Shown one piece after another: positions 36,801 to 46,478 of a DNA stretch of 64,000 bases (position 1 is its first letter; each line of letters begins with the position of its first letter). Origin of the DNA: Dyadobacter sp. GTDB taxonomy: Bacteria; Bacteroidota; Bacteroidia; Cytophagales; Spirosomataceae. Where the stretch lies: the NCBI RefSeq assembly GCF_017744695.1, contig NZ_JAGIAS010000010.1, positions 124,001 to 188,000 on the forward strand. Direction: 5' to 3'. The position numbers and the translations under genes were made by a program. The notes below the pieces were generated by a model. That model was not told the origin of the DNA. It ran no database searches and saw only the letters and a program-made list of their open reading frames with translations.

Positions 36801-37913
36801 CTCGCTGTTTTGGGCAGGGCTGTCTTCCCAGAAAGGCGACCCGACGATAACATCGCTGTATCCGTCCTTATTAACATCCCCGGCGCTGGAAACCGAATAG
36901 CCCATTTGTGCAAAGGGTTGATTTCGATTAAGCCTTTGCGCACTAAGAGTAACCCCGGTTACTGACCCTGGAAACACGAAAGCCGCACCGGCGTCTTCAC
37001 CATTCCAGTCGTATTTAGGCGCGCCCACGATGATATCGCTATATCCATCCTTGTTTACATCCCCTGCGCTGGCAACGGAGTAGCCCAGCCATGCATAGCT
37101 CTGCTCCGATTCGAGCGTTTTGTTGACGTTGTTAGGCGTGCCGTTTGCTACAATCGGGTCGATTGTCACCGGAAACGCAGCGTCTGCAACCGATACGTTG
37201 ATTTCTACATGGTCATTCACATAGGCGAGCGTAGCAGAAAGCGGTTGCTTGTTGGCGTCCCAGCAATGCAGGTCGCTGTATACGAGATAGTTTTCCGGAG
37301 CTCCTTTGGCGCCGTCGCGGTAAAAATGGATTTCGTTTTCGCTGCCGTTTCTCGCTTTGAGGCCCTTGGCCGAAAGCCGTACCTGCAAATTGCGGGTATT
37401 CTCAGGCGCTTGTTTGACAATGAAGTTCTGACGGATGCCGTCCTCGGTATTGACAAATTCCTCCGTGAAACCGGTATGATCGATCAATAACCTGTTCTCA
37501 TTGTTGCTGGGTTTTGCATTGGCCTGCGCGGTAAGGATTCTCTTGCCATCGGCAAAAATGCCCTGGTTGATCAAATGCAGCTTGAAATTATGTCCCGCGG
37601 AGTCCTCGCGGTTCTGGATTGTAAACTCTCCCGGCTTATAGTATGCTCTCAGGTTTTGTTTGCGGTTGGGGCTTTGAAGCTTTTTCGTCACCTCGTCATA
37701 CGAAATGTGGTACTCCTGCTGGGCGATCTTTTCTTTGATGCCTTCAATGGTTGCGGGTGAGAGCCCTGCCTGTTGTTCGCGGCTACCAGTGTTTTCCTTT
37801 AGTGAGACTTGGTCCCCGCCCCAAAAGTCTCCGGACCTGTTGCTCAAATAACCCGCTGCACCCGCCGCGAGGGCCATTGCTGCGAAGAGCATGGACTTGT
37901 AAGTGTGTTTCAT
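33816..37913 (-). CDS. 14-repeat FG-GAP protein with T9SS sorting domain (paralog 5)
   Basis: The 1365-residue protein has the family plan: N-terminal hydrophobic segment (MLFAAMALAAGAAGYL), conserved region (EYHISYDEVTKKLQSPNRKQNLRAYYKPG; AAFPVTIDPIVANGTP), 14 FG-GAP repeats, pre-C-terminal region (FLGRNNGRLAWDYT; LRVRYKYELATALTGQVYGPWR) and T9SS domain (VYPNPVSERLFIQ to HKVLIRR). Repeats 8-11 are the most divergent of the set: IIGDYNGDGLDD, GDHNGDGFDD, GSGDINRDGFTD and a shortened ATADVNGDGFMD. Repeats 12-14 return to consensus. The variation in the second half fits a second propeller under different constraint. Own terminator; likely own promoter. Confidence 0.9.
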   Translation of the reverse strand: MKHTYKSMLFAAMALAAGAAGYLSNRSGDFWGGDQVSLKENTGSREQQAGLSPATIEGIKEKIAQQEYHISYDEVTKKLQSPNRKQNLRAYYKPGEFTIQNREDSAGHNFKLHLINQGIFADGKRILTAQANAKPSNNENRLLIDHTGFTEEFVNTEDGIRQNFIVKQAPENTRNLQVRLSAKGLKARNGSENEIHFYRDGAKGAPENYLVYSDLHCWDANKQPLSATLAYVNDHVEINVSVADAAFPVTIDPIVANGTPNNVNKTLESEQSYAWLGYSVASAGDVNKDGYSDIIVGAPKYDWNGEDAGAAFVFPGSVTGVTLSAQRLNRNQPFAQMGYSVSSAGDVNKDGYSDVIVGSPFWEDSPAQNSEGAAFLYFGGPIDPVTAPIGINAANYVTFQSDQAEAQFGISVAMAGDVNSDGWSDFLVGSHMYDKDQTNEGVAFLYYGSNNGYDPAKTEILESNQADAMFGYAVAGAGDINADGASDIVIGARLYDINQNKTNEGAAFVFKGNLNSTPVTASQPQIIQSTQADSRFGHTVSTAGDVNGDGYADIAIGAYNFDGGLSNEGAVYIHHGGAAGINTIASTTIEGNQLEAQFGWSVASAGDVNGDGYGDLIVGARYFSNGQNHEGGAFVYQGSSTGLTATAASVIESNQGDAWLGNAVASAGDVNGDGYSDILIGSYAFDHGQTDEGQVFVFHGSAGTVGTTPRGVSGGTASGALLGSSVAIIGDYNGDGLDDILAGAPNFDGGQVGEGAVFLSFGDATTGTNSMVKLESNQLNAKLGCSVAGAGDHNGDGFDDVVIGATGGTFGGNTGVAYVYNGNAQGSLSAGTTLYPVSNKLFGTSVGSGDINRDGFTDVIVSAPLATNGLKSETGLIAIYPGSGSGVTNANYTTIYGSGAGTKLGSSLATADVNGDGFMDVIAGAGQSSGGEGSFYVWHGAVGGIPGGTVPKVEIKSNTANASFGASVSNAGDVNGDGFGDIIVGAPGITNGQNNEGVARVYYGSLNGIASPFNTLIEVNQAEAAFGTAVAGAGDVNGDGYDDVIVGAPYYDDAVANGGAVWIFHGSQNGLSTSNSVSLKGQQVEDHLGQAVSGGGDLNGDGYSDVIVGIPGSDQSGMTNNGAVRAYFGNDGYAGKNKRNSTRLYNTNLTPMTYSQSTQGSVVVGIHPTSFLGRNNGRLAWDYTQNGTSFSKVPNNPITTSTIVDDTQPSFGSLQGIEFKSGIQKPWTVTRLRVRYKYELATALTGQVYGPWRTVPEYLLYLPIGSVPVLAGEEIESTIIPDAKPEYKDLVTVYPNPVSERLFIQSTNMDQVTSLQLVAANGSMAFTSTKPQSEVDVKHLAAGSYILVINRKDGSKTSHKVLIRR

Positions 37914-38033
37914 CTTAAAATATGTTATGGTAAAAATAGGGTAATGGCGAATGCCAGCTTAAATTTTGCAGTTACCGGAGTCTCTCACCGAATCCGTTTA
38001 GCCTGGCGGATAGTGTAATGATTCTAAGGCAAA

Positions 38034-38067
38034 AAAGCGGCCTTCCGGGAATCCGGAAGGCCGCTTT
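38034..38067 (-). terminator. Terminator of the third FG-GAP gene
   Basis: A perfect 15-bp stem (38034-38048 with 38053-38067) and 4-base loop, followed on the minus strand by a T-run; 20 bases past the stop at 38087. Confidence 0.9.
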
Positions 38068-38086
38068 GGCATGATATACGGGGTGG

Positions 38087-41000
38087 TTATTTCTTTACAA
38101 CGACTTTATGCGAGCTCTGAGTGCCGTCCCGCCGCGTGACTTGGAGCACATACATTCCCGGAGCCAGGTTTCTTACATCCACTTCTGTTGCCCCGCTTTG
38201 CGATTGGTAGCTCAGTTTTCCATCCGGGGTCAGGAGTCGGACCGAACGGATCTGATCCGCCTTTTCCGTTCGGATGTACAGCCTGTCTGAAACGGGGTTG
38301 GGGTAGGTGATAATGGATAGCCCAGCGTTTTCGTTGTCGATGGCTGTTGTTTTTCTCCGGATGGTTTCCGCCATGGCGTCTTCCGGTACCGGAGCGTTGT
38401 TGTATCCTGCGAGTTGCGATTGCAGGTACCGCCACGGACCGTACATCTGGCCGGTGAGGGCGAGTACGGGTGAATAGCGCACGCGTACACGGAGTTTGGT
38501 GGCAACGGGGGTTTTGGCAATACTGCCTCCAAGCGTAGTCGAAATGCCCGTCAGGGCGGTGAAGGTGCTGGCGCCGGTAAATAGATTACTCGTCGTGATG
38601 GGATTGCTGCCGACTTTGGAAAAAGGAACTCCCGGCCCCATGGTTTCCCAGACAAACTTGCCTTTATTTTTTCCAATAAATGATTTGGCAGATAGCGTAG
38701 CTACAAAATTGGCTAGGCTGAACTGGTTATGATTGAGCGGAGTGACCAGATCGCCGTTGAAAAGGCGGACATTGTTTTTCAGGCCCTTGCCATTATTGCC
38801 GTAAAGAACCACTGCCGCGCCGACATCGTTGGTCTGGTTGTAATTGGCATGCGGAGCACCGACGATAATATCGCTGTATCCGTCGCCATTGACATCGCCT
38901 GCCCCGGAAACAGCAGTTCCCAATTCCGCATTGCCCTGGTCACTCTCAAAGCTGAATGAAGCCGTTAGTTTGACGCCGTTGGGCGAGCCATGGAAAACAT
39001 ATATTTTCCCTTCGTAGTCAACTCCGTTTGAAAAACTTTTGGCGCCTACAATCACATCGGAATATCCGTCACCATTTACATCGCCAGCACTTTTGACCGC
39101 CGTGCCGAAAAGTGCACCAGGAACGTTTGCTTCCAGAACAAACGGGGCCGGATTGGCCTCGCTGATTCCGTTGCCCGTACCATAGTATACGATGGCGACT
39201 CCCTCGTCTGGTTCATTTTTGTTGTAGCCGGGAGCGCCGACAATAATATCGCTGTAACCATCGCCATTGATGTCACCAGCCCCGGAAACCGACGTGCCCA
39301 TACTCGCTTCGTCTTGATTACTTTGAAGGATTTTGGGATTATTGGAGATAATTCCCTGTGCTGAACCGTGGAATATAAACGCCGCTCCCTCGGCCTGCTG
39401 CCCGGATGTATAGTTAATGGCCCCCGCCACGATATCCCCATACCCATCGCCATTCACATCACCCGCCGACGAAACATCCTCGCCAAGTGATGTATTTTGA
39501 AGGTTTGATTCGATAATTGCAGGATTGGTAGGGCCACTGAGTGATCCGTAGTAAACAAAAATGGCTCCTTCCAGCGTTTCCCCAGCGCCATAATTCGGGG
39601 CCCCGATGACAATGTCGGCATAGCCATCGCGGTTCACGTCGCCCGCACCCGACACCGATGCGCCAAAATAGGCATTTGCCAGGTTGTTATCCAACAGGAT
39701 GCTCGACCCCGCGTTGATCCCTGAACTGGAACCGTAGTACAGAAATGCGACTCCCTCGTCAGACTGGCCATTGTCATATTTGGGAGCTCCTATGAGCACA
39801 TCGGCATACCCGTCCCCATTCACATCCCCGGCGCCCGAGACCGACGAACCGAACCAGCTATCGGCTAATTTTTTACTTAAAATCAGTTTATTATTTGGAT
39901 CTATATCGGTTGGTGAACCATAATATACGACGGCGATCCCTCCGGAGGTTCCGTTATAATCATATTCCGGCGCACCAACGATTACATCATCAAATCCATC
40001 GCTGTTCACATCCCCGGCGCTCGCCACGGAATAGCCCATCCCTGCACCCGGAACGGTACCTGAAAGCACCGCGGCATCTTCAGTGCCAATTCCCTTTGGG
40101 CCACCGTGGTATACAAAGACATGCCCCTCATCTTTCTGACCGTTGTCAAAAGTATAGCAGCCGACCAGGATATCGCTATATCCATCCCCGTTCACATCTC
40201 CCGCACTCGCAACGGCAGTACCGAACCAGCCGTCGATTTGGTTGCTTTCCAGTGTGGAAACCGGGTTGTAACCCACCCCGTATTTAAAACCGTAATACAC
40301 GAATACAGCACCTTCGTTGAATTGGCCGTTGTCGTAATACTGAGCACCTATGAGAATATCGGAATAACCATCGCCATTCACATCGCCTGCGCAGGCGATG
40401 GAGGAACCTAGCTGTGCGTTCGTTTGATAACTTTTGGAAATTTTATACGAAAATGCTTGAATTCCTGTCGCCGAGCCCAAATGGAGAAAAACCGCTCCTC
40501 CGTCCTCGTACGTGATACCTTCCTGGTGTTCATCATACAAATAAGCACTAATCAAAATATCACTATACCCATCTCCATTCACATCCCCAGCCGAACTTAC
40601 CTTATTACCCATTGCAGCGTTCAATTGATTACCCTCAATAACTGCCGGATTGTTAGTATCCAGGCCGCTGGCGGTTCCGCGATAGACAAAAGCCGCCCCT
40701 TCCCCCGCCTGGCTCGGATCACTGGCATAAAAACGGGCTCCCACTATCACATCGCCAAAGCCATCGCCATCTACATCCCCTGCTCCGGCGACGGAGTAGC
40801 CGAAATGGGCATTAGGCTGATTGGCTTCGAGCGTGACGAGTTTGGTGTTTAAATCCCCGTTTGCGCTACCGTGGCAAAGGGCAACGGTACCTTCCTTGAT
40901 CTGTCCATTCGAGTCCTGGTGGGCACCTATCAATACGTCGCTATATCCATCGCCATCCACATCTCCCGCAGTGGCCACCGCTATGCCGGTTAAAGCTTCC

Positions 41001-42181
41001 GGGTTTACGTTTTTGGTGTAGGTGTAGCTCGTGATTACGGCCTGAGGAGCAAAAAAAGTACCGGACCCCAGGTAAAGTTTCGCCGCTCCCTGGTTAGTTT
41101 GGGCACCGTCGTAATATGGAATTCCTACCAGCACATCGCTAAATCCGTCCCCATTAAAATCCCCTGCGCTGGAAACCGAGTATCCCATTTCGGCATCTTT
41201 CTGGTTACATTCCAAAGTTACAGCGGTTAATGTCAATCCGCTCGGACCACCTTTATAGACAAAAGCCGCACCTTCATTGTCCTGGCCCAGGTCATAATGC
41301 GGTGCGCCCGCAATCACATCACTGTATCCGTCCCCATTCACATCACCCGCGCTCGATACCGAGAAGCCCAGCCACATATAGCTCTGGTTGATTTCCAGTA
41401 CTTTGTTGGCATTCTGCGGGGTACCGTTGGCGATGATCGGATCAATGGTGACAGGGTAGGCGGCATTGGCTACGTCCACGCTGATCCGGATGCGGTTGTC
41501 CACGTACGCGAGCGTCGCATTTAGCGGCTGTTTATTGGCGTCCCAGCATTGGAGGTCGCTGTACACGAGCTCGTTGCGGGTTTGTCCGTCAGCCGCTTTG
41601 GAGTAGAAGCGCAGCTCGTTGGCGGAACCTTGTTCTACTTCAAGGCCTTTTGCCATCATCCTTATCTGCAACTGACGGGTGCCAGCGGGGGCATTTTCAA
41701 TGATGAAATTCTGGCGGACGCCGTCTTCATTGTTGATAAATTCCTCTGTAAATGCTTCATGGGCGATCTGTACTTTGTTTTCATGATGTGCAGTTTTTGC
41801 ATGGGTTTCCGGCTTGTGGAGCAGCTTGCCGTCGGCAAATACGCCTTCATTCACCAGTTGTAACTTGAAACCCCGGCCTTTGGTATCGACGCGGGTCTGG
41901 ACGGTAAGCTTGCCGGGCTGGTAATAGGCCCGGAGGTTGTGCGCCCGGTTGGGGCTTTGCAACATGTTCATTCGTTCATCATAAGAGATGTGGTACTCCT
42001 GCTTTTCAAGCATACTGCGGATATCCGACAAATTGGAATCGGATACAGGCAATGCGGAGGTCGGCTGAGTTGCGGCGTTTTGTATTACGGAACCGCCGAT
42101 GCGGTCGAGCACGTGGAGACCGGCAGTCAACGCTGCTAAAATGACTCCCACGCACACAACGTACCTGTAACGACTTTTCAT
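38087..42181 (-). CDS. 14-repeat FG-GAP protein with T9SS sorting domain (paralog 4)
   Basis: The 1364-residue protein starts MKSRYRYVVCVGVILAALTAGLH, nearly the same N-terminus as paralog 3 at 42414-46478. The conserved region includes LQSPNRAHNLRAYYQPGKLT, ELVYSDLQCWDANKQPLNATL and AAYPVTIDPIIANGTPQNANK. Fourteen FG-GAP repeats follow; repeat 2-3 carries a LYLGSGTFFAPQAVITSY insert shared with paralog 2. The pre-C-terminal region (NNVRLFNGDLVTPLNHNQF; GPGVPFSKVGSNPITTSNLF) is almost identical to paralog 3, even at DNA level. The T9SS domain ends SSHKVVVKK and differs from that of paralog 3. Own terminator. Confidence 0.9.
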   Translation of the reverse strand: MKSRYRYVVCVGVILAALTAGLHVLDRIGGSVIQNAATQPTSALPVSDSNLSDIRSMLEKQEYHISYDERMNMLQSPNRAHNLRAYYQPGKLTVQTRVDTKGRGFKLQLVNEGVFADGKLLHKPETHAKTAHHENKVQIAHEAFTEEFINNEDGVRQNFIIENAPAGTRQLQIRMMAKGLEVEQGSANELRFYSKAADGQTRNELVYSDLQCWDANKQPLNATLAYVDNRIRISVDVANAAYPVTIDPIIANGTPQNANKVLEINQSYMWLGFSVSSAGDVNGDGYSDVIAGAPHYDLGQDNEGAAFVYKGGPSGLTLTAVTLECNQKDAEMGYSVSSAGDFNGDGFSDVLVGIPYYDGAQTNQGAAKLYLGSGTFFAPQAVITSYTYTKNVNPEALTGIAVATAGDVDGDGYSDVLIGAHQDSNGQIKEGTVALCHGSANGDLNTKLVTLEANQPNAHFGYSVAGAGDVDGDGFGDVIVGARFYASDPSQAGEGAAFVYRGTASGLDTNNPAVIEGNQLNAAMGNKVSSAGDVNGDGYSDILISAYLYDEHQEGITYEDGGAVFLHLGSATGIQAFSYKISKSYQTNAQLGSSIACAGDVNGDGYSDILIGAQYYDNGQFNEGAVFVYYGFKYGVGYNPVSTLESNQIDGWFGTAVASAGDVNGDGYSDILVGCYTFDNGQKDEGHVFVYHGGPKGIGTEDAAVLSGTVPGAGMGYSVASAGDVNSDGFDDVIVGAPEYDYNGTSGGIAVVYYGSPTDIDPNNKLILSKKLADSWFGSSVSGAGDVNGDGYADVLIGAPKYDNGQSDEGVAFLYYGSSSGINAGSSILLDNNLANAYFGASVSGAGDVNRDGYADIVIGAPNYGAGETLEGAIFVYYGSLSGPTNPAIIESNLQNTSLGEDVSSAGDVNGDGYGDIVAGAINYTSGQQAEGAAFIFHGSAQGIISNNPKILQSNQDEASMGTSVSGAGDINGDGYSDIIVGAPGYNKNEPDEGVAIVYYGTGNGISEANPAPFVLEANVPGALFGTAVKSAGDVNGDGYSDVIVGAKSFSNGVDYEGKIYVFHGSPNGVKLTASFSFESDQGNAELGTAVSGAGDVNGDGYSDIIVGAPHANYNQTNDVGAAVVLYGNNGKGLKNNVRLFNGDLVTPLNHNQFSLANFVATLSAKSFIGKNKGKFVWETMGPGVPFSKVGSNPITTSNLFTGASTFTALTGISTTLGGSIAKTPVATKLRVRVRYSPVLALTGQMYGPWRYLQSQLAGYNNAPVPEDAMAETIRRKTTAIDNENAGLSIITYPNPVSDRLYIRTEKADQIRSVRLLTPDGKLSYQSQSGATEVDVRNLAPGMYVLQVTRRDGTQSSHKVVVKK

Positions 42182-42293
42182 AGTGCGAAATATTTAAAGG
42201 TGAAACAATCGGTTAATGGCTGAATGCCTGTATCAATTTTGCCGATCTGCCCATACTGATTTTAAACCGTTTAGCTGCCGGATGACAGATAAT

Positions 42294-42363
42294 GAGTGCC
42301 CGGCATGGAGTGCCCGGCAAGGAGTGCCCGGCATGCGATGCGCGGCATGCGATGCCCGGCATG
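42294..42363. repeat. 14-bp minisatellite, five units
   Basis: Five head-to-tail units of period exactly 14 run through these 70 bases: GAGTGCCCGGCATG, GAGTGCCCGGCAAG, GAGTGCCCGGCATG, CGATGCGCGGCATG, CGATGCCCGGCATG. They lie between paralogs 3 and 4, upstream of paralog 4. Confidence 0.9.
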
Positions 42364-42376
42364 CAGAATGAAAAAA

Positions 42377-42402
42377 CGCCTCCCCACGGCACGGGGGAGG
42401 CG
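42377..42402 (-). terminator. Terminator of paralog 3
   Basis: A 9-bp GC-rich stem (42377-42385 with 42394-42402), followed on the minus strand by a T-run. It is nearly identical to the terminator at 46637-46668. Confidence 0.88.
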
Positions 42403-42413
42403 CTGGGAGAAGA

Positions 42414-45400
42414 TTATCGCCGGATCAGTATCCTGTGCGAAGTAGCTGTGCCGTTGGCCCGGTTGAGCATCAGGACGTAAACACCGCCGGGAAGTTTGCT
42501 TACGTCAATGTCTTCTTCATACCGCTTCGATTGAAAAACCACCGTTCCGCTGGTGTTGTACAGCCGGGCTCCGCGAATATCGGAAGGGTCGGCCACCTGA
42601 ACAGACAACCGGTCCGAAGCCGGGTTCGGGAACACAGAAACGGAAGTTTCAATTTCGGGTTCCGCTTTTCTTTTGATGGTTTCAGCCACGGTGTCTTCAG
42701 GTACCGGGGCGTTGTTGTACCCTGCGAGTTGCGATTGCAGGTACCGCCACGGGCCGTACATCTGGCCCGTAATCGCCAGTACAGGTGAATAACGCACGCG
42801 CACACGGAGTTTGGTGGCAACAGGGGTTTTGGCAATACTGCCTCCCAGCGTAGTCGAAATGCCGGTCAGGGCGGTGAAGGTGCTGGATCCGGTAAACAGG
42901 TTACTGGTAGTGATGGGATTGCTGCCGACTTTGGAAAAAGGAACTCCCGGCCCCATGGTTTCCCAGACAAACTTGCCTTTATTTTTTCCAATAAATGATT
43001 TAGCAGATAGCGTAGCTACAAAATTGGATAGGCTGAATTGATTATGATTGAGTGGCGTGACCAGGTCGCCGTTGAAAAGGCGGACATTGTTTTTCAGGCC
43101 CTGGCCATTATTACCGTAAAGAACCGTTGCCGCGCCGACATCGTTGGTCTGGTTGTAATTGGCATGCGGAGCGCCGACGATGATGTCGCTATACCCATCG
43201 CCGTTTACATCGCCCGCGCCGGAGACGGAGAAACCGAGTTTTGCATTGTCCTGATCGCCTTCGAAATTAAATGACGCTGTTGGTTTGATACCGGTAGGAG
43301 AACCATGAAAAACAAATACTTTTCCCTCATTGGCTTGCCCGTTTTCAAAGATGCTTGCGCCTACTACTACATCTGCGTAACCATCCCCGTTAACGTCTCC
43401 TGCACTTTTGACAGAGCAGCCCATTCGGCTAAACCCTGAATTTGATGCAAGTATGCCGGGATTTAACTCGTTAATCCCAGCACTTGCTCCGTAGTACACG
43501 AGTGCAGCACCTTTGTTATTATTCACGGGAGAACCGATAATGATATCCCCATACCCGTCGCCATTTACATCCCCCGCAGCGGAAACCGACGCGCCGAAAC
43601 GGGCGCCAACCTGGTTGCTCTGCAATACCTTTCCACCAACTTCGATCCCCGCAGATGAGCCGTAAAATACGTAAGCGGCACCTTCTTCGGCCTGCCCCAT
43701 GCTGCTATCGTCCGCTCCAGCAATAATGTCGGCATATCCATCACCATTGATGTCCCCGCCCGACGAGACGGACGAACCAAAATTTGCATCGGGTTCAGTG
43801 CCCGGTATCGTTACGGGACTAGCCGGACCACTGCTGCTGCCTGAATAGACATAAACAGCGCCAAAGGTGGCCTGTCCAGCCGAAATCCCGGGAGCTCCGA
43901 CAATTAGATCAGCATAACCATCACGGTTGATATCGCCGGCCCCCGAAACAGTATAGCCAAACATGGAATCGGCGGTATTGTTCTCAAGGGTCTTGCTGGA
44001 AGCCTGACTGACACCTGAATTAGAACCGTAATATACAACAGCGATTCCCTCGCCGGATTGACCATTATCGTATGCATTTGCCCCTACAACGACATCGTCA
44101 TAACCATCTCCATTCACATCGCCAGCCCCGTTAACCGATATTCCAAAGTTAGCACCTGCCTGATTTTTGCTCAACATAGTCTGGTTACCCAGTACAATCC
44201 CATTCACAGAGCCATAGTATACGATAGCGACGCCACCAGTTGTCCCATTAAAATCAAACTCCGGTGCTCCTAGAATTACATCGTCGAAACCATCACTGTT
44301 CACATCCCCTGCACTGGCAACAGAATAGCCCATCATCGCGCCGGAAACACTGCCCGAAAGCGTCACGGCGTCCTTCGTACCAATTCCTTCTGCTCCGCCG
44401 TGGTAAACAAATACGTGCCCTTCATCCGTTTGCCCGTTGTCAAAAGTGTAGCAGCCCACTAGAATATCGCTGTAACCGTCCCCGTTTACATCCCCTGCGC
44501 TGGAAACCGCCGTACCGAACCAGCCGTTGGCCTGGTTGCTTTCCAGGATGGAAGCTGGTTTATCGACTTTGCCGTACTTTGAGCCGTGATGGACAAATAT
44601 GGCGCCTTCGTTGAATTGACCATTATCGTAGTACTCAGCGCCTACCAGAATGTCGGCATAACCATCACCATTCACATCTCCCGCACAGGAGATTGAAGAG
44701 CCCATGTGGTCGTTTTGATGACCACCAGAAAAGATGTCGTATTTTTGTGGATCGATACCCGTGGGCGATCCATAGTGTAGTTGCACCTGCCCTTCATCGG
44801 TAAACAGCCCATCTTTCAGATAAGCACTTATGAGAATATCACTATATCCATCCCCATTCAGATCCCCGGCCGAGCTTACTTTATTGCCCATGGCGGCGTT
44901 GTACTGGTTGCCTTCAATGATTACCGGATTATTCTTATCTAGGCCGTTTGCACTTCCGCGGTAGACAAATGCTGCTCCTTCCGCGTCCTGGCCCTGGCCA
45001 TTGGTATAGTACCGGGCGCCTACGATGACGTCGCCGAACCCATCGGCATCGACATCTCCTGCGCCAGCGACAGAGTAGCCGAACATGGCTCCCGCCACAT
45101 CCGGATGAAGGTACTGCTCCATTTTCCCATTTATAGGAGCGCCATAATAAACAGCTACGAAACCGGATTTTTCACCATTTTGATTTAAGTCAGCCAGATG
45201 GGCTCCGATAATAACATCACTAAATCCATCGGCATCAATGTCGCCGGCAGAAGCGACAGATATACCGTAGCAACCACCGGATTCAGCCGTTGGAAAGGTC
45301 AATGGAACAGAGTTGGCAGGAATGCCTTGTGCAGAACCATAATATAATCTTGCCAATCCGTTGTCTTTCCCTCCGCCTAAGTCGTAGTACGGAATCCCCA

Positions 45401-46478
45401 CCAATACATCGCTATACCCGTCCCCATTAAAATCCCCGGCTGTCGAAACGGAATATCCCATTTTAGCACCCGCCTGATCGCATTGAAGTATTACCGCGCC
45501 TGCCAGTATCCCGGATGCTGAGCCTGGGTATATAAATGCGGCACCTTCGTTATCCTGTCCGAGATCATACTGCGGGGCACCCACGATGATATCACTATAT
45601 CCGTCCCCGTTCACATCCCCCGCGCTCGAAACCGAGAAGCCCAGCCACATATAGCTCTGGTTGATCTCGAGAACCTTATTAGCATTCTGTGGCGTACCGT
45701 TGGCAATAATCGGGTCAATAGTGACAGGATAGGCGGCACCAGCGACATCCACACTGATCTGGATGCGATTATCCACGTAGGCAAGGGTTGCATTCAGTGG
45801 CCGCTTGTTGGCGTCCCAGCATTTGAGGTCGCTGTACACGAGTTCGTTGCGGGTTCCTCCATCGGGTGTTTTGGAATAGAAGCGGAGTTCGTTGCCGGAG
45901 CCTTGTGCTACCCGGAGGCCGTTTACGGACATTTTTACCTGCAATTGCCGGGTGCCTTCCGGGGCGCTTTCGATAATGAAGTTCTGGCGTACGCCATCTT
46001 CGTTGTTGATAAACTCTTCGGTGAATGCGCTGTGGGTGATCTGTACTTTGTTTTCATGGTGCTGGGCTTTCGCGCTGGCTTGCGGGATATACAGCAGCTT
46101 CCCGTCGGCGAATACACCTTCATTCACCATCTCAAACTTGAAGCCCTGACCGGTGGTGTTCGCGCGGGTCTGGACGGTGAGTTTGCCGGGCTCGTAGTAG
46201 GCACGAATGTTGTTGCTGCGGTTGGGGCTTTGCAGCTTTTTCTTCTGCTCATCGAAGGAAATGTGGTATTCCTGTTTTTCCAGCGACTTGCGAATATCTG
46301 ACAGGGTTGTTTCGGACAGGGCTGCCTGCGGCATTTCCGCGGGTAATGCGGAGGCTGTCCTTGTTTTGGAAGGGTTTCGTGGAAGTGACCGGCTGAGGCG
46401 GTCGAGTGCGTGAAAACCGGCAGCGAATGCGGCCAAAACCATTCCGACGTACAGAATGGGCATGTAACGACTTTTCAT
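42414..46478 (-). CDS. 14-repeat FG-GAP protein with T9SS sorting domain (paralog 3, mosaic)
   Basis: The 1354-residue protein has the full family plan: N-terminal segment MKSRYMPILYVGMVLAAF, conserved region (QEYHISFDEQKKKLQSPNRS; AAYPVTIDPIIANGTPQNANK), 14 FG-GAP repeats, pre-C-terminal region and T9SS domain. It looks like a mosaic. Its pre-C-terminal region equals that of paralog 4, while the last 80 or so residues (VFPNPASDRLSVQVADPSD to HRILIRR) equal those of paralog 2. Repeats 2-4 differ from both (LTFPTAESGGCYGISVASAGD). Terminator and gene end resemble paralog 2. Confidence 0.9.
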   Translation of the reverse strand: MKSRYMPILYVGMVLAAFAAGFHALDRLSRSLPRNPSKTRTASALPAEMPQAALSETTLSDIRKSLEKQEYHISFDEQKKKLQSPNRSNNIRAYYEPGKLTVQTRANTTGQGFKFEMVNEGVFADGKLLYIPQASAKAQHHENKVQITHSAFTEEFINNEDGVRQNFIIESAPEGTRQLQVKMSVNGLRVAQGSGNELRFYSKTPDGGTRNELVYSDLKCWDANKRPLNATLAYVDNRIQISVDVAGAAYPVTIDPIIANGTPQNANKVLEINQSYMWLGFSVSSAGDVNGDGYSDIIVGAPQYDLGQDNEGAAFIYPGSASGILAGAVILQCDQAGAKMGYSVSTAGDFNGDGYSDVLVGIPYYDLGGGKDNGLARLYYGSAQGIPANSVPLTFPTAESGGCYGISVASAGDIDADGFSDVIIGAHLADLNQNGEKSGFVAVYYGAPINGKMEQYLHPDVAGAMFGYSVAGAGDVDADGFGDVIVGARYYTNGQGQDAEGAAFVYRGSANGLDKNNPVIIEGNQYNAAMGNKVSSAGDLNGDGYSDILISAYLKDGLFTDEGQVQLHYGSPTGIDPQKYDIFSGGHQNDHMGSSISCAGDVNGDGYADILVGAEYYDNGQFNEGAIFVHHGSKYGKVDKPASILESNQANGWFGTAVSSAGDVNGDGYSDILVGCYTFDNGQTDEGHVFVYHGGAEGIGTKDAVTLSGSVSGAMMGYSVASAGDVNSDGFDDVILGAPEFDFNGTTGGVAIVYYGSVNGIVLGNQTMLSKNQAGANFGISVNGAGDVNGDGYDDVVVGANAYDNGQSGEGIAVVYYGSNSGVSQASSKTLENNTADSMFGYTVSGAGDINRDGYADLIVGAPGISAGQATFGAVYVYSGSSSGPASPVTIPGTEPDANFGSSVSSGGDINGDGYADIIAGADDSSMGQAEEGAAYVFYGSSAGIEVGGKVLQSNQVGARFGASVSAAGDVNGDGYGDIIIGSPVNNNKGAALVYYGASAGINELNPGILASNSGFSRMGCSVKSAGDVNGDGYADVVVGASIFENGQANEGKVFVFHGSPTGIKPTASFNFEGDQDNAKLGFSVSGAGDVNGDGYSDIIVGAPHANYNQTNDVGAATVLYGNNGQGLKNNVRLFNGDLVTPLNHNQFSLSNFVATLSAKSFIGKNKGKFVWETMGPGVPFSKVGSNPITTSNLFTGSSTFTALTGISTTLGGSIAKTPVATKLRVRVRYSPVLAITGQMYGPWRYLQSQLAGYNNAPVPEDTVAETIKRKAEPEIETSVSVFPNPASDRLSVQVADPSDIRGARLYNTSGTVVFQSKRYEEDIDVSKLPGGVYVLMLNRANGTATSHRILIRR

